Below, in pieces: positions 1 to 33,414 of a stretch of 64,000 nt of DNA (within the stretch, counting starts at the first letter, position 1; every line of letters begins with the position of its first letter). The notes under the pieces are model-generated. The model ran no database searches and was not told the DNA's origin. It saw nothing but the letters and a program-made list of their open reading frames with translations. Source of the DNA: Lineus longissimus (Eukaryota > Nemertea > Pilidiophora > Heteronemertea > Lineidae); contig NC_088310.1 in NCBI RefSeq assembly GCF_910592395.1, forward strand, positions 687,501 through 751,500. The letters are read 5' to 3'. The position numbers and the translations under genes are program-made.

Positions 1-3000
1 AACCTTGCTGTTCTTCACGACATAGTCTTTTCGACATACATGTATGTAGTAGTAAACACTGAGATTACATTTGTGTTATATATTTACTGTGAACTTTGTG
101 AAGGTTTTCTGTGCCTCCTGGTTTCAGTGACTTACAGTGCCTTCATCTATTGAAGTGGATGTAAAAGAGTGCTGGTCCTGTCTCATCCAAGTAAAATCTT
201 TGGACCACCAATACCGAAAGGAGCAGGACGTCCCGTTATCTGATTAGGTGGCCATATCAACATGTTATAAAGAGTATTTGTCCTGTCCTCTTCATTGGAA
301 ACCCTGTGGACCACCAATATTACCAAGAGAAGTTCCGTTATATGATCAAGTAGCCACATTAACAAGTTATAAAGAGGATTGGTCCGGTCGTCTTCATTGT
401 AAACCCTATAGACCAGCCATCAGATCAAAGTCTCATCATGTAACCCAGGGGAATGGGAGGTTTCTGGCTCTAATTTAGCCAGATCTAACAGATTACTGTC
501 GTAATCAGACTGACGTGGACTTCGTCAAGGTACTAATTCGATTTCGAACAAGAATAATTTCGGACTTGCAGCGTTTATACTTCGTCGTTCACTCAATCTT
601 GATGGAGCTAAAACCTCAAGAAAGTGAGCGTCTCAACAAGATGATTGGTATTTGTAAAGGTCAATCCCTCCAATTGATTCAACTCTATTGCAATATTCAG
701 CTTGTCCATCCGGAATCTGAATTCTTACAAGTAATGAGACGATTTCACCATCTTGTTCGCAAAACATCCTTTCATTTTCCTCTGATTGTATACCCATTCC
801 CCAATGTCTTGATTCATTATCAGACGTACTATCAAACTTAGAGATGTGACAGATATAAAGGATCTAATGCCCCTATCTTGTTTATGTAATATCCAAGGTC
901 ACTTACTACAACTTCTGTTAAGATGCGTTCAAGGACGGAAAAATGACAGCGTTACATGAATCTGTGGGATAATTATGGATTCTGATAGATGCGTAGTCGG
1001 CCATTAAATGAATCATTATTATGACAGTCCCCGTCACCTCGATGTGATCATGTAGTCTCATCCCGACACGATTCCGTGAAACTTACCGACAGCCAAATTG
1101 AGATTGTCATGTTATCAATTTTCCGCGTTGAAATTTGTTTAGGAAGTTTAATTATTATAAAGTGATTGGCCAACCCCATGCTCTGTCAGAACGCTAGTTG
1201 GCCAAACTTACTTCGAATCTGACAGCGCGACTTCGATGCCGACAGCGGTGATTTAATTGCAGAATAATTAAGAATTGATTTCTGCCGTCTCGTAATGAAG
1301 CTTGGGCACAAAAACCACGCTCCTGGTTATTACGTGGATTGTTTAGGAGAGGGGGTGCAGCTTTTGATCTCGGACAAAATTTTATTGATTTTTCTCTCGG
1401 CTTCTGTGATGAAAATTCACTATTCTATACATTTGATTATCTAGCGCTGTTTGATTCCAACTTCAGACTTAATACTTGTGATGGGTCACTTCAATTATAA
1501 TGACACTTAGTTGTCTTCGGTACCGTTTGGCCCTGCTTCTTTAATTCGTTTTGAGGTGGGCTGTCAAAGTGGTTCGGAAAGGTCAAGAATGCCGGACGGC
1601 CGTATCTTTCTTTATGAGGTTAGGTTTACTTATAGGGACGGCACAAAGAAGTACCAATGCGACTCACTTCGATTGACCAAGCCTGGAACTAGCTGTAGGC
1701 AGAACCTTGGCTTGCGTAGTTCGGCAAGTCCTTTGTTCCAGGTAGACACGTCAAGAAAACGGGAGGATTTCCTCTAATTCATCTCATCTGTCACCTATTA
1801 TAGTGAGAACCAGGTATTTCAGCAGGTAGAACACCTCACTTCATATCAAGTTGGACTAGAATCCTGGTACGTTATAGTACTGCCGTTCTGTCAAAAACGC
1901 AATGGTGATTCAACACAACTTATGTTAAAATGATGCTTTCATGCTAAAACTATGTCATCAAAGGTTATGTGAAAGTGTAACAAGTACTTACACTACCAAA
2001 ATTTCTTAAATTTATGCGATTAACTTCTTTGAAACTCTAGAAAACGGAAATACAGAGCAGGGAAGTTATAAATAAGCAAAAAAACATCTGAGGATCCAAA
2101 GGTGATTCTCCATCTTACTTCCAGTAAGTTTGATTCATAGCGCTTCCTCGTATCGCTTCCCTCTCATCCTGTCAAAAAGGAAGCTATGAACTTGTAAATT
2201 ATGTCTTTACGTGTTGATTTGTAATGTTTTCAAGGAAGTGCCAGTAAACAGGCTATCTATTTGAAAAGTAAATACTGGCATCTTCTTTATAATGTATCAA
2301 ACACTTCCTGTTGTGATCAAGCTCTTTGTATGAGACATAAGCAACGTGGAAGAAGGTGGATATGACGAGTGACCTTATGACAGGTAGTCTAGACCAGCAA
2401 GGCATCCACTCCCCAAATTTTTCGCCAAAAACAGAAGGTGCCATTGGCAGTTAACCTTTACAAAAAACAGAACCCCATTCGGGGGAGTGACTCTCCTTGT
2501 CACTTTGGCTACAGGGGATGCTGCATTTCTCCTGCCATTCACATTTACTCCTCAACAAACGTGGACTCAAACACATGGTATGATGTTTCTTCCTCTCATC
2601 ATTGAGCTGGCATCAGCAGGTTGAACTGTTGTTTCTTTTTTAGACAAATAATGGACCGGAGTGACCAAAGGGTAGTCTGTGTTTAGTTACTTTCCACGAC
2701 TTCTTCCTACTTCGGTTATTTGCCTGACGATTTCCCTCGCATGACCAAAAGTAATTTGAGGGGGCATTCCGTGCTTGCCCCCTACCCCACCATGTGCGTC
2801 AGGACTCGGAGTGCAATTACCCTTGTGGGTCTTCAATAATTACTACGGATTCCCAATCATCTCTTCTGCGTGTTAGACGTAGATGGTGAGAGAAGCAAGT
2901 CGAATGCTCTACGGGGAACACAAACAGGAGACATGAGGTCTACTTATCCAGTGGTTATTATGGTGCCTTTCATACCATGTTTTGATTTCTATGAAATAAT

Positions 3001-4380
3001 ATCAAAATGCAACCATTATCTTCAGCTTAACTATTTATTACCACGAAGAGCTGGACCAAGAGTATGTCAACATCAACATCTTTCAAGGAAAACGAAATAG
3101 TCCTAAGTCTATTGCTCATCTAAATTGCTTTATCATCTTTTCATGTATTACACTACATTCTAAAGTGCAATAAACAGAAGCCATACCCTGCTACCTTTAA
3201 AAGGGAATTGTCAGAACCCTGAATGCGATGATTCACGATGTGTCATTACTTCTATCGAGGGTTCCTGCAGCCTTGCTAAGGGATTGTGGATGCCCAGAAC
3301 TGTTAATGTTTACTTTACGTCGCATCCTTAGGAGAGGGCCACAAATTATATTGGATGTTCCGTGGGTGTTACAATCACGCACATCAGATGGCAAATAAAA
3401 TCAATGATATGGACATCTTCACCGTCTCGTTCAATGAAATCACATTCTGTTGTGGCGGTACGTTCATAGTATCAGGTAATAAATAGTCATTGTTGTCCCT
3501 TTCTACGAGTTTCCCGTCATTTCATTATTCCAACGAATCGGGGAACTCTGATTATGGCTCCGACTTCTGATGATTCATCCTGTCTTCTCCTTTGATTTTA
3601 ATAAACAGCTCACACAGCAAACGGATGATAAAATCACGGTACTGCTTCAGTGCAGCGATTGGAGTTCCCTTGGTTATAAATGGTATACTTGCTTTTGATT
3701 ATGATGGTACAGTGTTTGCCTCTCTTTCTAACATTGCCTGTTAGGGACAGAACAGCATTTTATCCAGACCCTACGTTCATACCACAAAGCTTGAGTTGTC
3801 CCCATCTCTTTAATCTTTTCTTGAATTTGTGAAGGAAGGAGAATAATGTGGAAATGAAACTAGAAAACAGAGGAACTTAAATAACAAAACAAAATAAACA
3901 TAAAACTCATCTCTAATGTCGACAATCCACTCTTCAAACAATCCCAATTGAGAGAATTCAGTAATTGTTTAACCGGCGGTTATTCATTATGATATTTGGC
4001 CTATCCCGGCAGCAATCTTTAAATGTCTTGGGACAGATAAGTTTCAATTAGAGATGACACCGAAGATGATGCGAGATTCCTTAAGAGGATATCGGATGTC
4101 TTATGATTGGTAATGAAGTCAGCCATCTTGAGTTAGAGAAGATAGGAAAAGTTAGGTCAGGGGTCATAGCGGATCAGTTTCGTAATTCAAAAGTTATTAG
4201 ATTGGGTAGTAAACCTATTGAAATGGAGATCATATCTTGAGTGATAAAGCAATTGCACGCTATTGTGTTATGAACATGCTTCCATTCCCGTTATGACATT
4301 CTTTGGTACAGAGTGGTTTCAGCTAGTAACTTGCCTTTCATGCGCAGCTCAGTTACATTATGCAATGGTGTCGAGATTAT

Positions 4381-4482
4381 TTCTGCTCAAAATGAACAAA
4401 CATCATCAATCCCAAAACTTTTTTGACTTTGAAATTTTTCAAAATTTTGAATTTTTTTTTGCTAACCCTTACCCTAACCCTC
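4381..4482 (+). repeat. Dispersed repeat copy A, with telomere-like tail
   Basis: About 62 bases starting ttctgctcaaaatgaac and ending gactttgaaatttttca are nearly repeated at 8979-9038. Here they run into an A/T foldback and then ctaacccttaccctaaccct, a degenerate telomere-type (CCCTAA) stretch. Confidence 0.7.
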
Positions 4483-7400
4483 GATGTTTCTCATCATGAA
4501 GTTCATCATTTTGACAATTCCTACAGTAATTGGTGCAGAAAGGTACCTGGGCTGGAAAGTGAAGTTGGTTTGTATCTCTAGGCATATAGATGTTTGGTAT
4601 TGATTATTTTTGCATTTGTGACGTACACAGTAGGCATAAGTAGATAAGACAACGTTGGAATTATTGTTTATGTTGTTCATTATCATGTTTGTTTAACCTT
4701 TGGTGGTTGATGACAGACTGATCACTGTGTACTAAGCCAGTTCATGCAAAGACTGATAGACTTAGATTCAGCCGTAACTCCACGGCCCTAAATGTTAGAT
4801 CCTCGCTGGTTTTGATATGGCATGCATATTTGAGTTACACTGTACACACAAGTGTCACTTTATCAACATCCATAGACCTGTTTTTCAGCGGCCAAACGAT
4901 GTAGAGGAAGGCAGACTTCCCTGTCAGTGAAGCCTCTCCAGTGGCATGTATTTATGCCTTGTGGTTCAAGATTACCTTTCTGGGATTATTTTCAGATGTG
5001 GACTATCTCTCTATGTCACACCAATAAGGGTTAACAATGACAACAGCAAGAACACCCTCTCAGCTTGACCCCGAAGATATGTCAACCAGCTTAACATGTG
5101 ATGAATGACCATGAAAAGAATCGTCAAAAACCACTCCTAGCTCTTGTATCCCTCGTGATCGCAGAGTGAATCAGGATCATCAATTTCGCATGTTACAAGA
5201 CAAGGCGGGCAGCTGGTAGTGAAGATCCAATTCTTTGCAACTTTCCGTCTTTCATGTTTAATCTACTGTCGATAGAAACACCATTGATTATTGAATGCTT
5301 GTTGATACCGTAAGATTGATACGTCTAATGTCTGACAAACTCAATACGAATATGTCGCATACAACTTCACCGTTAATGGTAGGTTGGGGGATTCTTTGTT
5401 CCGTTCACGACTTTCTTGTTGAGATTGACAAAAACGTAGCACTGCTGAATGGCGGACATGACAGGAATGTTGCGGAATATTGACAACATTGTTAAAATCT
5501 CCTCCTCCGCTCGAGCACACGAACGATTTATCACTGAAAAAATTAAACTAGAAATGTATTTTAAAAAGCACCCACAGAATCATTAATTAAAATGTTAAAA
5601 TTGTCCTTAACAAATGAATATATGACGAAAAAAATTTCATTTTCTCCATCTTCTCTCCAGTTAGTAGCTTCCTCTTTCCCCCTAGGTAAACTTGTGATGT
5701 CCTTCTGTAACTGTGTCTCTAAAACGGCTTATCAAGTTCCATCATCCCCCTCAAATTGGCTCCTGCTTGACTTCTATCTTGTCTCCCTCAAAAACAAGTT
5801 AATACAATATTTCAATTAGTTTAAAATTTGATTTGACATAACTCAATTGATTCCTTGCACAAACAGTTTGGTAGCGTCTACCGTTTGATCGGGCGGCTGG
5901 TGATTGCACAATTAGTTAGTGGCAGGTTGCTGTTTGTCGTTATTTCCACTGCGCTTTCTTGACAAAAAGAGAAGATTAAAGGACAGCTACTTTACTATGA
6001 GTGCCTCCTTGTAGGAGAGAAATGACTTCAAAAAAGGAGCTTGCTCATGGAAGGTTACTCTCGTCGTGCTATTATTTTGATGTCCAAATAAAAACATCGC
6101 TTTGAGAGAATTGCTCCATATTTGAGAAAACTTGCGACTTCACTCTTTCTTAATATAAGCCGACATCAACACTTGTGACATTGTGATGCGCCACTCATGC
6201 ACTGAAGCTATGTGTCGCTTTCTGGACATTCCCGATGGTTGTTACACTACAGGGAGCATACGCAGACAGTGGGCGCCACAAGTCCACAAGCTCACAAGGA
6301 AAGAACCCACTGATACGCTGCCTTATGTGGAACCAAACATCTTTTGATATCTCCTGAGTGCACTTTGCACAAGTTCAAGGGTTTATCTCGACAGTGTCTT
6401 TCTTCGTTGTGTATCCATCACAGTCAGTAAAGTAAGCTATTGATCACATTACGTGCAGCACCTGTGCTTCCACTGTCACAGAAGAGTCAAGCATGCACCA
6501 CGTGGCAGCATCACTTTTTCCTACTGATGTAAAGCAGCATCATCGTCAGATACCCTGCTGAAATAAAGGTGACATAATTGATCCTATCAGTTTGATAACC
6601 CCACACCTTCGAGCACGACTTCTTCCTCTCTTCCAATCTAGCTTTGCCTTCCTCTGTAAGAAAAGAAGCTAATTGAGCTTTGTGCTCTGGGTGTGACTTT
6701 CCTTGTTAAAAACAGCATCTTAATGAGTTAAATCAATGAACTATTATTGGAGAACTGAAGTTTTTGTCTTGCCAAAGATGGCAAGATGGAGGTTTCAGTT
6801 TAAAGCATAGTGCTAACTTGATTGGAAAAGTCCCTGTGACAAGCAGTATTTTTGTGCAGGTAACTGAATCAATATGTGCGTAAACCTTAGCACCCTCGTC
6901 CAGAACTTCAGACCAACACATGGCACGACAGTAACGTGTGCGAGGGGAGGAAGCTACGACTCACTCCGGTTTTTCGAGAATGTGGCACCCGGAGCACAGA
7001 GGTTTGGACATTCAGAAAAGTGACCAGCATGGCTGTCAACCTGAGCAGAATGAAGCTGATTCTCAATTACAATCAGAGCCAACAAGCGCAAAATGATTTC
7101 CTGAAAAAGCACACTTGACATGATATAATCCTAATCCTTTGACCAGGTCTATCTTAGGAGATCACCAAGAGCTAATCTTATTGTTCCAGTGATATCGTCT
7201 GTGTACTGGGCGATGTCAGGGTCATGCTGAAAATCATTTGCAAATACGAATGAGTTGACATGCGTTTAGCTAGAGAGGGTCAGGGTATCATTCCTAAAGG
7301 ATGAGTACTGTTGTTGAAATTCAGACCTTTTGGCCATTCTGATATTTTTATCTCAAGCTAAATTGTCATTGAGATCAGCGAAGTAATCAAATTAATTGAG

Positions 7401-8914
7401 CGGTCATTGGCCAGATCAATGGATTTTACCTAGTGTTTTATTCTGTTGGTTTTTTTAATGTGGCCATTCAGTCAGAGTTGTTGAGGAGTGGTGCTAAACA
7501 TCAAAAAGCCATCAACCAGATAACAAGGACATGGAGAGTGATATAGACTGGTCTTTTGTTGCTGCCTGTGTAAGTGGACTTCCTCCATGGGTTTTCAAGC
7601 AACTGATGTATTCTCTAAAAGAAATTTTGAGATGTAGTGATCTTAAAGGTTCTTAGCTCGGTTTTTGCCCTACAGTTGGTACCAGTAATACTTGTCATGA
7701 AAAATACCTGGGCGCCTCCTCGGACACCTGGGTCCACCCCTGTCATATGGAATGGATGGACCTTTGATATACTTTTGTTGAACTTGCAGAGATTTACTCA
7801 GTCAGTCGCCCCTCGGCCTTCGAGTGTTACCTTTAACTATTTTCCTGAAATAGTGATCTAAACTGCTAAGATTAGAGTATCCGACAAAACATGGTGCTCT
7901 TCCTTTCGTTTTTCAGTTTATTTTGTGATTCATCACAAATTCCCATGGTTAAGCCAACCTTCCGAACATCAAGTTTTTTCCACGTGTTTCGAATCTGATG
8001 AAATAGCCAGGTTTTAGTTAACAAACCATGGCAATGTGTTCTGGTAAGCGATGCCATAACTCCCCTTACCATGTGGTAACTGGAGCTAAATTCAATTGTT
8101 ATCAGACAATTGAGTCTTCATGTCCATGAGTAGGCTGCTTGATATATCGTGAACTTCTTTTCGGCACTTTCTTGCTTTTTCTGTGGGAACGTTCCAATGG
8201 CTCCACTATGTTTTTCAGATTTGTTTGCTGATTTTTTGTTGCCTCGAGTTGTTTAGGCTGTAACAGCTTCAAATGTATCCCATGTGGAATTTACTCGAAA
8301 TTCTTTTTGAGTTCTCGGATTCTTGGGACTCGTGGGAAGGTAAATGATGAGAAAGACACAACTGTCTACTGTTGTATTGCATAAGTGCTCATTTCTGAGC
8401 GATGCACCCTGTGCGATACTTAATGGAAACAACAGCATCATATTCTTGTATACCTTTACAAGTTGTCTTACAAGTAGGTGTACTGAACCAAATGATAACG
8501 TACCAGGATCCCCATATCAAGAACAAGGCCCTTATCTCTGACCAAGTACGATACACTTGTAGCGAGATTCCTTGTGATGTTTGTGTAGTAACCCAAGGCA
8601 CTACCTATTACCATTGTATCGCCGACCCCAACTGCGTGGAATAACATACACGAAATTCATATAAATACAAAATTGTGATTATAAATGGAGAGCATCTCTG
8701 ACCGAGGGTTAGAATCATAACAATCACAAGGAGAACCGTTTTAATGGATCCAGTTTGATGGATATGTTTGACCTTTGCTATCAGACATGTTGTGGCGGCG
8801 ACTGATTTGGACAGGAATTAGCTTAGTTTGGCGAATGTCATATGTTGCCAATGTTTTGACTGGAACAATTTGCGAAATGAAATGAAAAACTGAAAAATTA
8901 ATCATGTAATTTTT

Positions 8915-9040
8915 CGGCTAACCCTAACCATGAAAAAATTTCCAAGTCCAAAAAAATTTTTCACTGGTTTTTTTGTTTTCTGCTCAAAATGAACCAAAAT
9001 CATCAGTCCCAAAACTTTTTGGACTTTGAACATTTTTCAT
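8915..9040. repeat. Dispersed repeat copy B: foldback element
   Basis: The right arm (8979-9038) is the second copy of the repeat at 4381. The left arm around 8933-8965 (atgaaaaaatttccaagtcc) is an imperfect inverted copy of the right end (ggactttgaacatttttcat), so the element can fold back. It is preceded by ctaaccctaacc, again telomere-like. Confidence 0.65.
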
Positions 9041-10167
9041 AAATAAGAGTTCATATCTGCGAATCCTAAATATAGTCTCTGAAATCAGCTCGCTAAGGTA
9101 TAGCACCTAAAGGGTAGCCCATGATCCTTCATGACTAGTTCTAGAGAGTGATGGTTACCAGGTGTTCATTGGCCAGCAATCACGACATTCAAAGATGTCA
9201 ATTTTCGTGTCAAAGCAGTATGGTTGGGATCACCGGATTCGCGAGTGTTTGAAGTCTTATTGTGCTCCCATTAGTCGGAAAAATCATACTATCCCTAACA
9301 TTTTGTCATTAGCAACTGGGAAAAATGGGTGCCCATATCGACAGATGGTCAGCAAAGGAAATATCTTTGATGAACTCCTCCTAATAGGACTGGAGCATTC
9401 GGAAGATCTTGAAGAATAAATATGGAAATAGAAGTTTGCAAATACATGTACTTGATTATAGATATTTGTTATTGTGCCAAACTACACTAGCTTTACTAAC
9501 ATGACTAAACTGAGAAATTAGCAAGTACCAAAATACTCCCAGCATTACTTGATGGAACCTATGCCAGTCATTCCTTGCCACTGGTATCACTCCTTGCACC
9601 ACATGACTTGGGAAAGTTACAAAGTAAGTCGGATCAACGTTGTGGCTATTTTCAGAAAAAAGCAATACAGTTTAGAAAACTGCTTTCACTTCTTGTACAA
9701 AAGCATGGAAGACATGACGATGACAAAACATGACACGATCTGTACCTTGCAGAAAGTCAACATATCTAAAAAAAACTTATTTCATTGCCATTGCAAAAGC
9801 AGGGAAGACAGAGGACATCGCCTGATTGTGTAACTATTGATATCCGCCCATGCCATAATCCTAAATGCAAGCATGGCCAAACTTTAAGAAAAACCTACCA
9901 CACTGAGCAACGATGTCCTCACAGGATATGCTACAATAGACATAAATTGGCAAGGAATACACAGATGTAATCAAGAGTCTCTTTATTTTATCTTTGATTC
10001 GCCGAGATTCATTAAATAAGTGGATATTTGTGTAATCATCTTCCCGAGGATGCTTTGCCTCAAAGATGTTGTGGTAACTTCGTTCATTTCCCTGCTGGTC
10101 AGACCGGCAGGTAGATTAGCGTCGTTCAGGTCTTCTTGGTGCATAGATGGTCCATCAATCAAACTGG

Positions 10168-10320
10168 CCTTCCGTGTTGGTTAGAAGTTAAAGTCAATGT
10201 CCCTCTTGTTCACCTTACTGTACACTAATCTTCCGTGTTGGTCAGTAAGATCTGTGTCCCTCTTGTTCACTGCACTGTGAACTGCCCTTCCTTGTTGGTC
10301 GGTAAAGTCAATGTCCCTCA
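10168..10320. repeat. Tandem repeat, about 57-61 bp, 2.5 copies
   Basis: Units begin cttccgtgttggttag (10169), cttccgtgttggtcag (10230) and cttccttgttggtcgg (10287) and share the segment gtccctcttgttcac. The spacing is 61 then 57 bp. On the minus strand the last two units read as a peptide repeat of 19-20 residues; see the following entry. Confidence 0.75.
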
Positions 10321-10378
10321 AAGAGCATTGAATTTTGTAATTTCTTTCAGAGTAGTAAAATGCATATAATTCATCCAA
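10181..10378 (-). other. Open frame with internal peptide repeat (unproven)
   Basis: A 65-codon minus-strand frame starting at an ATG reads CSLRDIDFTDQQGRAV then VNKRDTDLTDQHGRLV then VNKRDIDF before a stop. Thus the unit is RDxDxTDQxGRxVxSxVNK. The stop comes from a 61-bp rather than 60-bp spacing, so further repeat-derived sequence lies downstream in another frame. I do not recognise the sequence; it may be a decayed coding repeat or chance. Confidence 0.2.
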
Positions 10379-11373
10379 AATTTAGATACGAACTGAAGGT
10401 TTAAAGGTGAATTTGACTCTATTTGACTGGCCTTAAACCTCTCGGGAACACACCAGGGGGAGGGCTATTTTCATGATGACTTTTCTTATTGACTAACTGT
10501 AGAGTTTTTCTATAATGTGACTGAATTAAACGACCCATCAAATCTTTTTCAGTACACCATAATGGTAAACTTTACAGCATCTAAGGGAATTCGCTGAAAC
10601 GGTACACAGAGGCAGCTGGCAAAACCAACTAACATTTTTCAAAATGAAGAATGCGTCGTAAAAGTTCCAGCATCCAGCAGTCTCTGCAATTATCCTCATT
10701 AGTGAAATTAACTTTAATTAGGCCCACACAGTGGCACAATGATGATACCCTTTGATGCAGATGGAACCATATGAATGTCTTCCAAGCACCAAGCCATACC
10801 TTCTCCCTACCACATCGTGCTAATTGGCTTAATTTCAGAAACATGCGTAGGAGATATGCATCGCAATCTGATCTTTTTGGCTGAAATTCCTGAACATAAC
10901 TACGTTATGTAATCAAAAATGAAATGAGAAACATGTTACATTGGGAGAGTTTGAGAGTTTCTGTTTGAGGGACAGGTCCCGACCTGGAGGTATTGGTTGC
11001 CCAGCAAACAGCGTGCGGGTGGAGCTAAAATGAAGGCCAAATCCAAGACAGCAGCTAATCGACTCTCGGAACGAAGTATTCAGTGCACTTGTTCACCTTG
11101 TAAAAACGTGCAGTAGATACGGTTCCAAACACACCATTCTAACTGAGATATCATTGATCTTCTCAAAGAATAATTCGATTACTAAAGTCAACAACTCACA
11201 GTACGACTAGAACATCTTCAAATCAACTATACACAGATCATCGACTGGACAAGTTTCCACGTTAGCCATGTTATACCTGGCGGTTGCTGTGATCAGGCGG
11301 ATCCACTTGAACCATTGCTCTTTCTGCAGCTTCTGGGTGTTCTTGCTCTTGGCGATAGACTTTATCTGACAAT

Positions 11374-11676
11374 ATGAAGGAGTTGACTTCCATCCTTATG
11401 TCAGTAGCATTGCTAACTGTAGTTTTGATTGTCTGTGCTTTATCTGTCTCAAGTAATAAGAGTTCTACCTCTACTTTATCTGACACTTGGAATGATCAGT
11501 TATGTGCATTGTTTACTGCAGTCAAGAAAGTAGACTACTTGTACTTAGCTTCCTGTCAGTACATTGCCAACCAAACTCCTAAAAGACATAGTGAATTGTT
11601 TTCCCTTGATTTGATAACTCTAACTGTGCCGATTGAGTTGCAAATTGGCCTGTTCAGTTGTGTTTGTACTCAATAG
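11374..11676 (+). other. Small open frame with signal-peptide-like start (unproven)
   Basis: A 100-codon frame from an ATG begins MKELTSILMSVALLTVVLIV and continues CALSVSSNKSSTS, which has the charge, hydrophobic core and small-residue pattern of a signal peptide or anchor. The remaining 65 residues have four cysteines and no recognisable domain. It lies 2.1 kb upstream of the first assigned ALK exon, on the same strand. No convincing donor joins it to that exon. It could be a secreted small protein, a first exon, or chance. Confidence 0.2.
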
Positions 11677-13804
11677 TACATCAATATATCCTTAGCCGAA
11701 ATTGGGAGGACATAAGTCTGTTCAATACAGCGATGTTGGTAAGGATCATAACCTCTGGATAGTGCAGTAACCAATAAATACACTTTCCGCTCGAGTAATA
11801 AATGTGTTGCTCACAAACCAAGAAGCAAGAAACTACAACCAGATGGTGGAAACATCGTTTAGAAGACGTAGCCATTCGTCTTCAAGTGTGATACATGTTA
11901 TCAGCTAGAAACGCATTTTCCGAGTGGAAGCTTGGTTGGTACAAGTGTTCCTTAGGAGCTCTGATTGCGGAGGGCAGCGATCGGAAATGATAGTGCGCCA
12001 TTGGTGTTAGCGATTGGGATTGATGCCACTCCATTGCTGGAGAGAGTGTCGCCGTTTATAGCCATTGACAATTATACGACTCCTGAACGGGAAAGACCAC
12101 CACTTAATGATACTTGCTCTCTGAGGCAAGAGGCTACAAATAAGGTAGAAGAGGCTCTTGGGGTGACTGTTTGATAACAATACTGCCTGTCATTTCTGTC
12201 GCCTGTGTCTGTTGACGACACTTGGCTGCTTGTGGTCTGAAAAGCAGAAGCGACATTTTGTTAATCAAGAGTAAAAATGATATAATCAATAGGGTGGCTG
12301 ACCACTCTATAGTGGTCAACTACTCCTTAGTTCACCCTACATGTACTTGACATTTCCACTTAGTTGTCTTATCATGTTAATTGCCTTCTTTAGGGAATCG
12401 AAAAAGTGCCAAAACGACATGAGTGGAAAAAACTTATGCAGAGTTCGTCCGTCTCCTAAAATGGATAACATTTTCTCAAAAAGACGCTGTTTAAACCTTG
12501 GCATCGCTCATGAAAAATCCACCGAGAGCAATTTCAAATTTACTCCAGTTGGTTTCCTTAAGTAATAAGATTGATCATTACCAGTGTTCGGATTCGAGGT
12601 AATCTCCCAGTCCTGCATTTAAATCTGATCCATTAAAGGTATTACTTAGAGACAGGTCCTTAAAGTCATACATCATGTGACTGTATCACAGATTCATTCA
12701 TGAATTGCGCAGACTGTGTCACGGAGATTATGTTCAAAGCTCGGTCGTCACATTTCAGATTGAATTATGACAGTTGGGACCAGAAGCAGTGATGTAGCAT
12801 TATTTGTCAAATCCTTTTGGGAACCTTAACAAGATAATGTAAAGCGTTGTGCCTTGTGATGGACTTGATATCAGTCCTGTGTGCAGGTTGAAGTCAATCC
12901 TTTTCGAATTGAGGTGCCGTCCTTTCTTCAGTTACTATTGGGCAAGTTGACGATGGGGATGCAACATATTCATGTTCGAAGGGCAAAATGTGACACTCAA
13001 TAGTTCCAGTTAAGTTGGTCAACGCACCCTGTCAAGCCTGCTAAACTGTCATTTGGACAAGAACTTAGGCAGTCCCAACAGCTTGGACAAGGCCAAGAAC
13101 TCTGTGATATCAGCCCCCTAATCTATTTTGGATTGGTGCAAACGGTCGCATATCACAAGTTTACGCATCATATTACACATTTACATGTACATCTGTTACA
13201 TCTAAATCATTTCGCCACCACTGTACAGATGATCAGATGAAAAAAATGGACATGCCTTCCAGCACTACCAGGGCGATAAAAAGAAACCTTGAAGGAAATT
13301 GACCAGATCATTTCAAACGTTAAGATCTACAGAAACAATATTAATATCCTGTGTGCTCAGATCGCCATCTTTCATAAACAATGGATGGGTATTGTACACT
13401 GCCCGCAGTGAAATACACTCGCTGAAACGTTCTGCTATTCTCCGCTACAAATAGATCACACTAAAGGAATAAGTCTTTTGGGAAAAAGAGTAGGTCCTAT
13501 TTCCCTGATTTTGCTTTGGGAGGTTCTTGTCAGGCATTCAGATTCTTGGGTTGTTAGTGAAGTACACCATTGATATTGATATGATAAGAAATCACACGAG
13601 TATTTTCTGGTCGAAATGTCATGAGCGGTTGTCTGGGCCTGGAAACCCACGAAACCGCAGGTTGATTGTGTTTCTGGGGCCCAAGAATCACGCTATCGCT
13701 CCCAAACTTTATAATTTCATTTCAGTACCGGTAGTAGTTTGAGATACCGAGAACCTATGTTTCTGTACTTTATTTAATTCGTTCCCTCCGTTCTCTCTTT
13801 TTAG

Positions 13805-33414
<19,610 letters not shown>

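Larger units (their letters stand above)
1..13804. other. Unassigned upstream DNA (ALK intron or 5' flank)
   Basis: I found no exon that I can tie to the MAM, LDLa or signal-peptide parts of ALK. The stretch is AT-rich with short open frames broken by stops. Recognisable pieces are a dispersed repeat in two copies near 4.4 and 9.0 kb, a tandem repeat near 10.2 kb and an open frame with a hydrophobic start near 11.4 kb. Given the split codon at 13805, at least its 3' end is an intron of the ALK-like gene. Confidence 0.5.
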
